64,000 nucleotides of DNA from Chitinophaga rupis (lineage in GTDB: Bacteria > Bacteroidota > Bacteroidia > Chitinophagales > Chitinophagaceae): positions 62,001-126,000 of the forward strand of contig NZ_FOBB01000001.1 of NCBI RefSeq assembly GCF_900109685.1. Direction: 5' to 3'. Numbering within the stretch: position 1 is the stretch's first letter; the number at the start of each line of letters is the position of its first letter. The translations under genes and the position numbers were made by a program. Positions 44,062 to 52,079 of the stretch are shown here, piece by piece. Under the pieces are notes generated by a model, which was not told where the DNA came from, made no database searches, and saw only the letters and a program-made list of their open reading frames with translations.

Positions 44062-44538
44062 ATGTTTAAATGGAGAAGATTCAATGGCGACCCCATTCAC
44101 TTACCTATTAAGGATGAGGTGCGCGAGGCCATTATCCGCGAAACAGGCCGTGGTTTCAGACTGAAAGTTTGCATTGGCACGGATTCACAGGTGAAAGGCG
44201 TAGAAACTGAATTTGCTACCGTGATCGTTTTCCTGCGGGAAGGGCACGGCGGTTTTATGTTCATTCACAACGAAAAAACAAGGGATGTGTATTCCATTAA
44301 GGAGCGCATGCTGATCGAAGTGGCCAAGAGCATTGAAATTGCCTATGAGCTATGCGACCTTTTCACGGAGTATGATGTGGACATGGAAGTGCATGCCGAC
44401 ATTAACACCAATCCCCAGTTCAAAAGTAACCTGGCCCTACGTGAAGCCATGGGTTACATACTGGGTATGGGCTTTGCCTTTAAAGCCAAGCCGGAAGCCT
44501 TTGCCAGCAGCAGCTGCGCCAATAAGGTAGTGAACTGA
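44062..44538 (+). CDS. YkuK-family RNase H-like protein (DUF458)
   Basis: A 158-residue protein from the ATG at 44062; earlier in-frame codons give a tail unlike the family. RNase H-like fold features: VCIGTDSQ as the first acidic strand, SIKERMLIEVAKSIEIAYEL helix, VDMEVHADINTNPQFKSNLALREAMGYILGMGF with further acidic positions, and FKAKPEAFASSSCANKVV at the end. These match YkuK of Bacillus. Function is unknown; nuclease activity is plausible. It is convergent with engB. Confidence 0.88.
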   Translation: MFKWRRFNGDPIHLPIKDEVREAIIRETGRGFRLKVCIGTDSQVKGVETEFATVIVFLREGHGGFMFIHNEKTRDVYSIKERMLIEVAKSIEIAYELCDLFTEYDVDMEVHADINTNPQFKSNLALREAMGYILGMGFAFKAKPEAFASSSCANKVVN

Positions 44539-44701
44539 CCTTGAAGAAGTAAACTGATTTAACCCCTGTTTTTTGGACGTGGCCACGCGTCCGGTAGGTT
44601 TGTCTCCCCTATTTCAGCCAGCTCCGGCACACATTCCTATAACTCCGGTATCATCATTTATTACAGGCTAAAACAACTGTATAACAAGGTGTTGTATAAC
44701 C

Positions 44702-45310
44702 TTACACTGTTGTCCTGAACTGTGCGTTCATTTCATCAATAAAGCCCAGGATGGCATCCCGGCCTGATTTTTTAACGGTAGAGGTAATAAAATGCTGCGG
44801 CAGGAATTCCCACTCTTCGCGCAGCTTATTGAGGAAGGCTTTTACATTTTTGCTGGTTTCGGCCTGGGTATTTTTATCGGCTTTGGTAAATACCAGGTTA
44901 AAAGGTACTTCCCATTTACCCAGCTGATTAATAAAGTCAATATCCAGCTTCTGAGGTGTATGGCGGCTGTCTATCAGCACAAATACATTCACCAGGTTCT
45001 CCCTTTTACGCAGGTAATTCTCGATCATTTGCTCCCATTGCCGGCGCTGCGACTGGCTTACTTTGGCAAACCCGTACCCCGGCAGATCCACCAGGTACCA
45101 GGCGTCGTTAATAACGAAGTGATTGATCAGCTGCGTTTTACCCGGCGTACCGGATGTTTTGGCCAGCTTATCATAGTTGGCCAGCATATTGATCAGGGAT
45201 GATTTACCCACGTTGGAACGGCCTATAAATGCGTATTCCGGCAAATTGGGTGCGGGGCACTTTTGCCAGTCCACGTTACTGATAATGTATGCTGCTGATT
45301 TGATGATCAT
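44702..45310 (-). CDS. engB: Ribosome-biogenesis GTPase EngB (YsxC/YihA)
   Basis: Small essential GTPase for 50S assembly, 202 residues from the ATG at 45310 (MIIKSAAYIISN); an ATG at 45322 adds four. G1 is GRSNVGKSSLIN, G2 includes TPGKTQ, G3 is DLPGYGFAK, G4 is TKAD and G5 is ITSTVKKSG. Order and spacing are standard. A half copy of the GTCCATGG repeat word lies just upstream (near 45323-45345). It is divergent from ubiE. Confidence 0.96.
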   Translation of the reverse strand: MIIKSAAYIISNVDWQKCPAPNLPEYAFIGRSNVGKSSLINMLANYDKLAKTSGTPGKTQLINHFVINDAWYLVDLPGYGFAKVSQSQRRQWEQMIENYLRKRENLVNVFVLIDSRHTPQKLDIDFINQLGKWEVPFNLVFTKADKNTQAETSKNVKAFLNKLREEWEFLPQHFITSTVKKSGRDAILGFIDEMNAQFRTTV

Positions 45311-45401
45311 TATAAAGTACATGCTCCATGGGCCATAGCCCCTGGAAGTTTAAAATAGCATGCATCTGCACATTGGCACAGCTGCATATTTACACATTTA
45401 C

Positions 45402-45409
45402 TACCTTTG
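45402..45409 (+). promoter_or_regulatory. Candidate -7 element (TACCTTTG) for ubiE, leaderless arrangement
   Basis: TAnnTTTG match ending six bases before the ATG at 45416. The upstream sequence has TTG at 45373-45375, further away than the usual spacing. Confidence 0.5.
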
Positions 45410-45415
45410 CCCCCT

Positions 45416-46162
45416 ATGTCAGATAAAGCGAATGTTCAGAAGGTAGTTCCGTATGCGGAGTCAAAATTAAGCAAGAAGGAGCAAATAGCGGCCATGTTCA
45501 ATGATATTGCCTTCCGCTACGACTTCCTGAACCATTTTATGTCCATGGGAATTGATGTGTTGTGGCGCAAAAAAGCTTTACGGCAGCTGAAAACCCTGCA
45601 ACCCAAACAAATGCTGGATGTGGCCACCGGCACCGGTGATTTTGCCATTATGGCCAACCGGCTGCTGCAACCGGATCATATAACGGGGATAGATATTTCC
45701 GAAGGCATGCTCCGTTTCGGGCAGGAAAAAATAACCAAGCTGGGACTGGAAAATAAAATAACCCTGCAGGCCGGCGACAGTGAAACAATAACTTTTCCTG
45801 ATAGGACGTTTGATGCCATAACGGTGGCATTTGGCGTGCGCAACTTTGAAAACCTGGAAAAAGGGCTCTCAGAAATGTGCCGCGTACTGAAACCGGGCGG
45901 AAAACTGGTGATCCTTGAATTTTCAAATCCAACAGTTTTTCCCATTAAACAATTATATAATCTGTATTTTCGTTATATAACGCCACTGCTGGGAAAATGG
46001 ATTGCGAAAAGTCAGGCAGCTTACAGCTACCTGCCGGATTCAGTGAAGGCTTTTCCACAGGGGCAGGTAATGTGCAATATTTTAACTAACACTGGTTTCC
46101 AGTCGGTTACATGCAAAACGCTCACTTTCGGCATATGTTCAATTTACTGCGCAACGCGCTGA
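45416..46162 (+). CDS. ubiE: Demethylmenaquinone methyltransferase
   Basis: SAM-dependent methyltransferase for the last step of menaquinone synthesis, 248 residues from the ATG at 45416; the TTG at 45407 lies inside the promoter element. Family motifs: FNDIAFRYDFLNHFMSMGID, MLDVATGTGDFAIMA (SAM loop), GIDISEGML, AFGVRNFENLEKGL and LEFSNP. The end TFGICSIYCATR is full length for the family. Its last 28 bases overlap porT, so the two are probably translationally coupled. This neighbourhood is common in Bacteroidota. Confidence 0.96.
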   Translation: MSDKANVQKVVPYAESKLSKKEQIAAMFNDIAFRYDFLNHFMSMGIDVLWRKKALRQLKTLQPKQMLDVATGTGDFAIMANRLLQPDHITGIDISEGMLRFGQEKITKLGLENKITLQAGDSETITFPDRTFDAITVAFGVRNFENLEKGLSEMCRVLKPGGKLVILEFSNPTVFPIKQLYNLYFRYITPLLGKWIAKSQAAYSYLPDSVKAFPQGQVMCNILTNTGFQSVTCKTLTFGICSIYCATR

Positions 46163-46842
46163 TCCTATCCCTTTTCATAGTCCTATGGAAGCCAACAACC
46201 GTATGCGCCCAGCAAATGATGAACATGTTGGAGCATGATGCCAAGCCTTATTATTTTGGTATTACCCTGGCCGCCAACAATTCCAATTTTAAGCTGGTCC
46301 AGTCGCAGGCTTTCCTGAAGAACGATTCCATTATGGTGGTAGAACCTTTGCGCACCATGGGTTTTAACCTGGGCCTGCTTGCCAATGCCCGCCTGAGTCA
46401 GTATTTTGACCTGCGTTTTAATCCGCAGCTGGTATTTGCCTCCAAGAACCTCTATTATAAAGAGCTGTACCCGGTACAGGAAACCACTAAAAAGGTAGAA
46501 TCCATTCTCTTAAGCTTTCCCGTTCAGATCAAATTTAAATCGGACCGCATTGGTAACATGCGCGTATACACGATAGCCGGTTTAAAGTTTGATTATGACC
46601 TGGCTGCCAATGCCCGTGCCCGCCGCGATGATAACCTGCCCAAGATCCGCACCACGGATTATGGTTATGAATTAGGCGCCGGTTTTGAGTTTTACTTTGA
46701 AAGCTTCATCTTCTCCCCTGAAATTAAGATCAGTAACGGGTTAGGCAATGTGCATGTACAAAACACGGACCTCCGCTACTCCAATGTGGTTGAGAAAATG
46801 CAATCCAGGATGTTTGTATTTTCTATACACCTGGAAGGGTAG
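46135..46842 (+). CDS. porT: PorT-family outer-membrane protein (type IX secretion/gliding)
   Basis: Predicted outer-membrane beta-barrel of 235 residues with a signal peptide (MFNLLRNALILSLFIVLWKPTTVCAQ). The body has alternating strands: YFGITLAANNSNFKLV, LGLLANARLSQYFDLRFNPQLVFASK, and the end MFVFSIHLEG. It matches PorT/SprT proteins required for type IX secretion and gliding. The ATG at 46135 lies inside the end of ubiE, which fits the signal peptide better than the earlier ATG at 46111. Other T9SS genes are not in the window. Confidence 0.9.
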   Translation: MFNLLRNALILSLFIVLWKPTTVCAQQMMNMLEHDAKPYYFGITLAANNSNFKLVQSQAFLKNDSIMVVEPLRTMGFNLGLLANARLSQYFDLRFNPQLVFASKNLYYKELYPVQETTKKVESILLSFPVQIKFKSDRIGNMRVYTIAGLKFDYDLAANARARRDDNLPKIRTTDYGYELGAGFEFYFESFIFSPEIKISNGLGNVHVQNTDLRYSNVVEKMQSRMFVFSIHLEG

Positions 46843-46988
46843 TTGGCAGTAGATAGTTGGCAGTGGGCAGTCTGGGAAGATTGCTTTTTGTTGTCAGCTA
46901 TAGTTTTGAGATTGCCTGCTATGCCAACTCCATACTATTGAACTACAATTCCCCTGACTGCCAACTGCCAACTGTTAACTGCCAACTT
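46841..46988. repeat. Word-type inverted repeat (AGTTGGCAGT family)
   Basis: Left arm 46841-46873 and right arm 46956-46988 are inverted tandems of agttggcagt, matching at about 28 of 32 positions by eye. The core of about 82 bases is non-coding. The left arm overlaps the porT stop codon; the right arm abuts the pyrC promoter element. Confidence 0.85.
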
Positions 46989-46990
46989 AT

Positions 46991-46998
46991 TATCTTTG
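46991..46998 (+). promoter_or_regulatory. Candidate -7 element (TATCTTTG) for pyrC, leaderless arrangement
   Basis: TAnnTTTG match two bases after a repeat arm and ending four bases before the pyrC ATG. Confidence 0.5.
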
Positions 46999-47002
46999 CG
47001 GC

Positions 47003-48349
47003 ATGCAAAATTATCTCATCCGGAATATTGCAGTCGTAAACGAAGGACGTACTACAGTACAGGACGTATGGATCAAAGGCGACCGCATTGAAAAAATAGC
47101 TCCACAGATCACCCTGGATGCTAACTACAAAGAGATAAACGGGGAAGGCAAACACCTGCTGCCCGGGGTTATTGACGACCAGGTACATTTCCGCGAACCC
47201 GGCCTTACCCATAAAGCCAATATTTATACTGAAGCGCGTGCAGCTGTAGCCGGCGGCACTACCAGCTTTATGGAAATGCCCAACACTAAACCTGCTGCCC
47301 TTACCCAGGAAATACTGGAGGAAAAATATGACATCGCCGCACAACGCTCGCTGGCCAATTACTCCTTTTTTATGGGAGTGGCCAATGACAATGCGGACGA
47401 AGTACTGAAAACCAATGCAAAAAAAGACCGCGTGTGCGGTGTAAAAATATTCATGGGCTCCTCTACCGGTAATATGCTGGTAGATAATTACCTGACCCTG
47501 GAAAGAATATTCTCCCAAAGCGAGCTACTCATTGCCACACATTGCGAAGATGAAAAGATCATCCGTACCAACATGGCGGCCTTTCAGGCAGAAAAAGGAG
47601 AAGAAAATCTTACAGCCGCCGACCACCCGCTGATCCGTAACGAGGAAGCCTGTTTTGAATCCTCCTTAGTGGCGGTGCAGTTTGCACAAAAACATAATTC
47701 CCGCCTGCATATTCTGCATATTTCAACGGAAAAAGAGCTGCAGCTGTTCAGCAACATGCTGCCCCTGTCAGAAAAACGTATAACCGCTGAGGTATGTGTG
47801 CATCATTTATATTTTACGGCTGATGATTATGTGCGTTACGGCAACCTTATTAAGTGTAACCCGGCCATTAAAGCGGAACATAATAAACATGCCCTGTGGA
47901 AAGGCCTGCTGGATGACCGGCTGGATATTATTGCCACGGATCATGCCCCGCATACCTGGGAAGAAAAACAGCAGCCTTATATGCAGGCGCCCTCCGGCGT
48001 ACCACTGGTGCAACACAGCCTGCTGATGATGCTGGAACATGTAAGCAAAGGCAACCTGACCCTGGAAAAAATGGTGGAAAAAATGAGCCATGCACCGGCC
48101 ACCTGTTTCCGCATACAGGAAAGGGGCTTTTTGCGGGAAGGTTATTTTGCCGATTGTGTGATCGTGGATCTGCAGCAGGCTACGATGGTAGATAAGCCCA
48201 ATATTTATTACAAATGTGGCTGGAGCCCGTTTGAAGAACATACTTTCCCGGCAGCCGTTACCCACACGTTTGTAAGCGGCCACCTGGCCTGGGAAAACGG
48301 CCAGTTCAATGAAAACGTACAGGGCCGCAGGCTTACATTCGGGGTATAA
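47003..48349 (+). CDS. pyrC: Dihydroorotase, class I type, with a substituted metal ligand
   Basis: Amidohydrolase-superfamily enzyme of 448 residues expected to cyclise carbamoyl-aspartate in pyrimidine synthesis. Metal-site motifs: VIDDQVHFREPG (the family pattern is D-x-H-x-H; the first His is Gln here), the carbamylated Lys in CGVKIFMGSS, His in ATHCEDE, His in LHILHIS, and Asp in TDHAPH. Only the first ligand departs from consensus. Start is the ATG at 47003. It may still be active with one metal, or may be a paralogue with the true PyrC elsewhere. Confidence 0.88.
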   Translation: MQNYLIRNIAVVNEGRTTVQDVWIKGDRIEKIAPQITLDANYKEINGEGKHLLPGVIDDQVHFREPGLTHKANIYTEARAAVAGGTTSFMEMPNTKPAALTQEILEEKYDIAAQRSLANYSFFMGVANDNADEVLKTNAKKDRVCGVKIFMGSSTGNMLVDNYLTLERIFSQSELLIATHCEDEKIIRTNMAAFQAEKGEENLTAADHPLIRNEEACFESSLVAVQFAQKHNSRLHILHISTEKELQLFSNMLPLSEKRITAEVCVHHLYFTADDYVRYGNLIKCNPAIKAEHNKHALWKGLLDDRLDIIATDHAPHTWEEKQQPYMQAPSGVPLVQHSLLMMLEHVSKGNLTLEKMVEKMSHAPATCFRIQERGFLREGYFADCVIVDLQQATMVDKPNIYYKCGWSPFEEHTFPAAVTHTFVSGHLAWENGQFNENVQGRRLTFGV

Positions 48350-48479
48350 AGAACTACCTGTAATTATTGATAGTTAGTTAAATGCATAATGCTGTGCTAA
48401 CTACTAATAACTTTTATGGAAATATGATTGCCCTGCATCCTTACAAAACGTATATTCACTAAAATTAAAATACGGTTGC

Positions 48480-49808
48480 ATGGAGCTGGACAAGACGACC
48501 TACTATGATCTATCTATTTTTAACCGGGAGGAAGAATTTTCACTGTTCCACCGGTTAGACTTTACCACCACTGCGGGTGGCCGCGAATACCTGCGGCAAC
48601 TGTTCAGCGCTCCCCTGGCCGATATTGCAACCATAGAACAAAGGCAGCAGGTGCTGCAATACATACTGGCCCAGCAAGCCCAGTGGCCGGAGATCATTAC
48701 CAACGGCACTATTGTAGTAGTAGAAAATTACCTGGAAGCGCAGATAACGCCTATTTCCAGCACCGGCGGCCCCGGCCTGCTGCTAAGCGCTGTAATGACC
48801 AAAACCATTTATGCACCGGATTACGGGTTCATTAAATTCTCGTTCTCCCAGCTCATGAACCTCATAAAAGGCTTTCGCAAGCTGGTAGAAGTATTCAATA
48901 CAGATATTACCCCAAAAATACTTAAACAGCTGCTGGACAGGGCCCAACAGCTGTTACAGCAGCGGGAATTCACGGAGCTGCTGCACATAGAATCCCTGGA
49001 ACAGCTTTCCTTTATACAGATCTTACGTTATGATAACCTGATCCGCACCCGCCAGAAAAAACATCTCTGGGAGCTGGTGGACCTGTATAAAAAGCTGGAT
49101 GCTTATTATGCTATGGCCAAAGCGGTGAAACATTATAACCTGCAGTTCCCGGTATTTGAAGATACCCCTCACCCCTTTATAGCAGCTAAGCAGCTGTATC
49201 ACATGATCTTACAGGCGCCGGTATCCTATGACATTGAGCTGGATCCCAAATCCCGTTTTTTATTCCTTACCGGGGCCAATATGGCAGGCAAAACCACGTT
49301 TATTAAAGCGGTAGGTGTGGCCGTATTTCTTGCACATATTGGAATGGGCGTACCTGCAGAACATATGAAGCTTAGCTTTTTTCACGGTATTTTCAGCAAT
49401 ATACAGGTGCAGGATAATATCTTTAAAGGAGAAAGCTATTTTTACAGCGAGGTGCAGCGCATTAAGAACACCATTATCAAGATCAGTAACGGCCGTCACT
49501 GGCTGGTGCTGATAGATGAAATGTTCAAGGGCACCAACGTGGAAGATGCCAAGAACTGCTCCCTGGCTGTGATACAGGGCCTGTTGCGCAGCTCTAACTG
49601 TTTGTTCATTCTGTCAACCCATTTATATGAGCTGGCAGAAGAGCTGCAGGGAGAAAAGAACATTCTTTTTAAGTACTTTGAATCGGAAGTTATTGCGGAT
49701 AACCTGCACTTTACCTACCAGTTAAAAGACGGTATTGCCCGTGAAAAGATCGGTTATCTGATCCTGAAACGGGAGAAAGTGCTGGACCTGCTGAAAGAAA
49801 TAAAATAG
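48480..49808 (+). CDS. MutS-family ATPase without mismatch-binding domains
   Basis: A 442-residue protein with a helical core (residues 1-250) like the MutS lever/clamp region, and the MutS ABC-type ATPase: Walker A GANMAGKTTFIKAVG at about 262-275, Walker B WLVLIDEMFKGTN, and the His switch STHLYEL. The mismatch-recognition domains of MutS1 and the Smr nuclease of MutS2 are absent. Bacteroidota often carry several such short MutS paralogues; roles are unknown. The ATG at 48480 follows a non-coding gap. The next gene is the AraC regulator. Confidence 0.88.
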   Translation: MELDKTTYYDLSIFNREEEFSLFHRLDFTTTAGGREYLRQLFSAPLADIATIEQRQQVLQYILAQQAQWPEIITNGTIVVVENYLEAQITPISSTGGPGLLLSAVMTKTIYAPDYGFIKFSFSQLMNLIKGFRKLVEVFNTDITPKILKQLLDRAQQLLQQREFTELLHIESLEQLSFIQILRYDNLIRTRQKKHLWELVDLYKKLDAYYAMAKAVKHYNLQFPVFEDTPHPFIAAKQLYHMILQAPVSYDIELDPKSRFLFLTGANMAGKTTFIKAVGVAVFLAHIGMGVPAEHMKLSFFHGIFSNIQVQDNIFKGESYFYSEVQRIKNTIIKISNGRHWLVLIDEMFKGTNVEDAKNCSLAVIQGLLRSSNCLFILSTHLYELAEELQGEKNILFKYFESEVIADNLHFTYQLKDGIAREKIGYLILKREKVLDLLKEIK

Positions 49809-50046
49809 TGCTTATTTTTGACAAGATTTTTAGGAGCTGCTGCAGAATAATAGCAGTGGCAACTACTAATTTTATCGCTATCCTCTGTTTTTTTTGACCA
49901 TTAAATGAAAACCTATGTATCCGTGTGAGAACCTGCTTTTTCTGGAATGAACCTCGTAGCAATGCTTTGCAGCATACTATGAAAAACCTGTAACGATCAT
50001 TAAACCATATCTATTCATCATGTTAACCATTAAATACTAACAGCCC

Positions 50047-51033
50047 ATGAAGTATTCATTTCCGGATGTGCCGGCACATTTGGTGAGTGTTACCTATGAA
50101 ATACCGGTACAGTACAAGAACTACCAATATCCCTTTGCACAAAGCCAGCTTATTTCCACCCCGTTAACGGTGATCCTGGAACAGAAAATTACTGTAAGAG
50201 GTTGCGTGGTATCCCATCACTGGATGTTTGTAAAAGGACCGGTAAAATTGTTGCTGCAGCCCGACGAAACCGGCGCTACACTGTACTGTATGATGCAAGG
50301 CAGCATAGACTGCCGTATTAATGGCAGGGAGCGCGTACGCCTGTACCAGGGGCAGTATAACCTGCTGCAGCTGCACCAGGGTACCCATGAAATATTCCTG
50401 AATCCCGGCCTGTATGCATCCTGGGGGGTAGATAGCCCTTACACGCTGCTGGAAGAAATGGCCACGGATTCTTTTCATGCTAAAAAGCTGCTGCATCAAA
50501 CCCTGAGTAAGGATGGCGCACCCAAACCGCTTTCCGGTATTACCTGGAATAAGCTGTACCAGCTGATAGAGGATATTAATCACAGCACTCCTGTGAAGAA
50601 AATAACGGAAATGCAACTTTTTAGCAAGCTGCTGGAAATACAGGCCATGGTACTGGAAGACCTGGATACCTCCGGCGACCGCCCTTACCGCGATGCCAAC
50701 AGCCAGCTGTTTGAAACCATTAAGGTATACCTCTCCAATCACCTGGATACCCGGCCTGATCTGGCGCAGCTGGCACGCAGCTTCTGCATCAGCCAGTCAA
50801 AGCTAAAGCAGGGTTTCAAAAAATATTTCATGACCACTGTATGGAGCTATCATCATAAACAACGTATGGAGCGCAGCATGCAGCTGCTGCTGCATACTAA
50901 TAAAAGTGTAGCCAATATTGCGGCGGATCTGGGCTACATGCCTACCAACTTTGCAAGGGACTTTAAAAAGTTCTTTGGTTATTCCCCACGGTCGCACCGG
51001 GCCAATGGGGTAAGCTATGCCACTGAAGAATAA
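50047..51033 (+). CDS. AraC-family transcriptional regulator
   Basis: A 328-residue regulator with an N-terminal ligand/dimerisation region (residues 1-230) that has no clear cupin motif, and a C-terminal pair of HTHs (LAQLARSFCISQSKLKQGFKKYF and SVANIAADLGYMPTNFARDFKKFFGYSPRSHR). The MauE-like gene starts 42 bases downstream on the same strand, so it may sit in an operon with, or control, the MauE/DUF6520-like pair and possibly the convergent SusC/SusD genes. No operator site was recognised. The ATG at 50047 is the first good start. Confidence 0.93.
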   Translation: MKYSFPDVPAHLVSVTYEIPVQYKNYQYPFAQSQLISTPLTVILEQKITVRGCVVSHHWMFVKGPVKLLLQPDETGATLYCMMQGSIDCRINGRERVRLYQGQYNLLQLHQGTHEIFLNPGLYASWGVDSPYTLLEEMATDSFHAKKLLHQTLSKDGAPKPLSGITWNKLYQLIEDINHSTPVKKITEMQLFSKLLEIQAMVLEDLDTSGDRPYRDANSQLFETIKVYLSNHLDTRPDLAQLARSFCISQSKLKQGFKKYFMTTVWSYHHKQRMERSMQLLLHTNKSVANIAADLGYMPTNFARDFKKFFGYSPRSHRANGVSYATEE

Positions 51034-51074
51034 TACATTAGCGTCAAATCTTTTTTGACCAAGCGTTTAAACCT

Positions 51075-51533
51075 ATGTCCAAAAAAACGATGGCGGAAGT
51101 CATTGCAGGATTGTTTATTCTCCTGTTTTTGTACACCGCATTAAGCAAATTGGGTGAATTTGCCGTGTTCAGACATTTCCTGCGCAGCTCTCCTTTAATA
51201 GCCCGTAATGCCGGTATTATGGCGGTATTGATACCTGCCGGTGAAATACTGGTTGCTTTATTATTGTTCCTGCCAGCCACCCGCAAGCAGGGCATGCTGG
51301 CATCCCTGGGGCTTATGCTGGTGTTCACCGCTTACCTTACCTACATGCTTCTTTTTGTGCCCAGGCTGCCCTGCTCCTGTGGTGGCGTTATTAGCCGGCT
51401 AAGCTGGCAGCAGCACCTGGTATTTAATGTTGTGCTTACTGCGCTGGCGCTGCTGGGTATACGGTTGCATTCACCCATGTTCCACCATCCTCTTTCACCA
51501 TCTATAAAAACAGGCGAAGCTGAAAACCTGTAA
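51075..51533 (+). CDS. MauE/DoxX-like redox-associated membrane protein
   Basis: A 152-residue membrane protein with four hydrophobic segments (about residues 7-25, 46-66, 75-96 and 115-135). A conserved-looking PCSCGG lies between segments 3 and 4, placing a vicinal Cys pair at the membrane face. The family includes MauE of methylamine dehydrogenase maturation, where it helps disulfide formation. A small secreted protein with a Cys pair follows 43 bases downstream, so the two may form a maturation pair. Start is the ATG at 51075. No thioredoxin-like gene is adjacent. Confidence 0.85.
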   Translation: MSKKTMAEVIAGLFILLFLYTALSKLGEFAVFRHFLRSSPLIARNAGIMAVLIPAGEILVALLLFLPATRKQGMLASLGLMLVFTAYLTYMLLFVPRLPCSCGGVISRLSWQQHLVFNVVLTALALLGIRLHSPMFHHPLSPSIKTGEAENL

Positions 51534-51576
51534 AAAAGAGTAGGCTTATTAATCCATTAAACCTTCAAATTTTTGT

Positions 51577-51933
51577 ATGAAGAAAAATCGTATTTGCCTG
51601 CTGGCTGTGCTGCTGGCAGTAACAGCAGCGTCTTATACTCATGCCGGCAAACTGGTAAAAAAACCTGTAACCACGCAATGGTTCCTGTATTCAGATGGCG
51701 GGGACGATATTGCTTTTAATGTTGGTGAAGCCCGTAATGCAGGGAATTATATTGAAGCCGGTACCGATGTATCTGATGTTTGCAACGGTACGGTGAACCT
51801 GTGTGCAGTGCTGGCGCAAACCAACAATCACCTGCCGGTAATTACGCAGGGCAGCACGCTGGATAACCAGCTGGTAACTTATTTCAATACCGGTGGTACT
51901 TCTGTGGGAGGGTTTCTTAAGGAGAAACCGTAA
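51577..51933 (+). CDS. Small exported Cys-pair protein (DUF6520-like)
   Basis: A 118-residue protein with a clear signal peptide (MKKNRICLLAVLLAVTAASYTHA) and a short mature region. The mature part has a Cys-x6-Cys motif (DVCNGTVNLCAV) and a Gly/Thr-rich end. The pattern fits what I recall as DUF6520, small Bacteroidota proteins often found next to MauE-like membrane proteins. It could be a redox substrate, an envelope structural peptide or a secreted effector; nothing in the sequence decides. Start is the ATG at 51577, with no ORF after it until the convergent susD gene. Confidence 0.75.
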   Translation: MKKNRICLLAVLLAVTAASYTHAGKLVKKPVTTQWFLYSDGGDDIAFNVGEARNAGNYIEAGTDVSDVCNGTVNLCAVLAQTNNHLPVITQGSTLDNQLVTYFNTGGTSVGGFLKEKP

Positions 51934-51939
51934 AAAAAT

Positions 51940-52027
51940 TTAATGTAAAATTTCAAATGATAAATGTAAAAGTGAATGCAGCGATGTCCTGCATCTTTCA
52001 CTTTTACATTTATCATTTTACATTTAT
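51940..52027. repeat. Word-type inverted repeat (ATAAATGTAAAAGTGAA family), compact hairpin
   Basis: Left arm 51940-51981 and right arm 51989-52027 are inverted (aaatgataaatgtaaaagtgaatgcag versus ctgcatctttcacttttacatttatcatttt), with only seven bases between them. It lies between the convergent DUF6520-like and susD genes and probably works as a bidirectional terminator. Confidence 0.85.
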
Positions 52028-52079
52028 CCCGTTCATAAAGTCTTTTAAATGGTCTCTATGAACCGCCTTCGCCGGTTTT

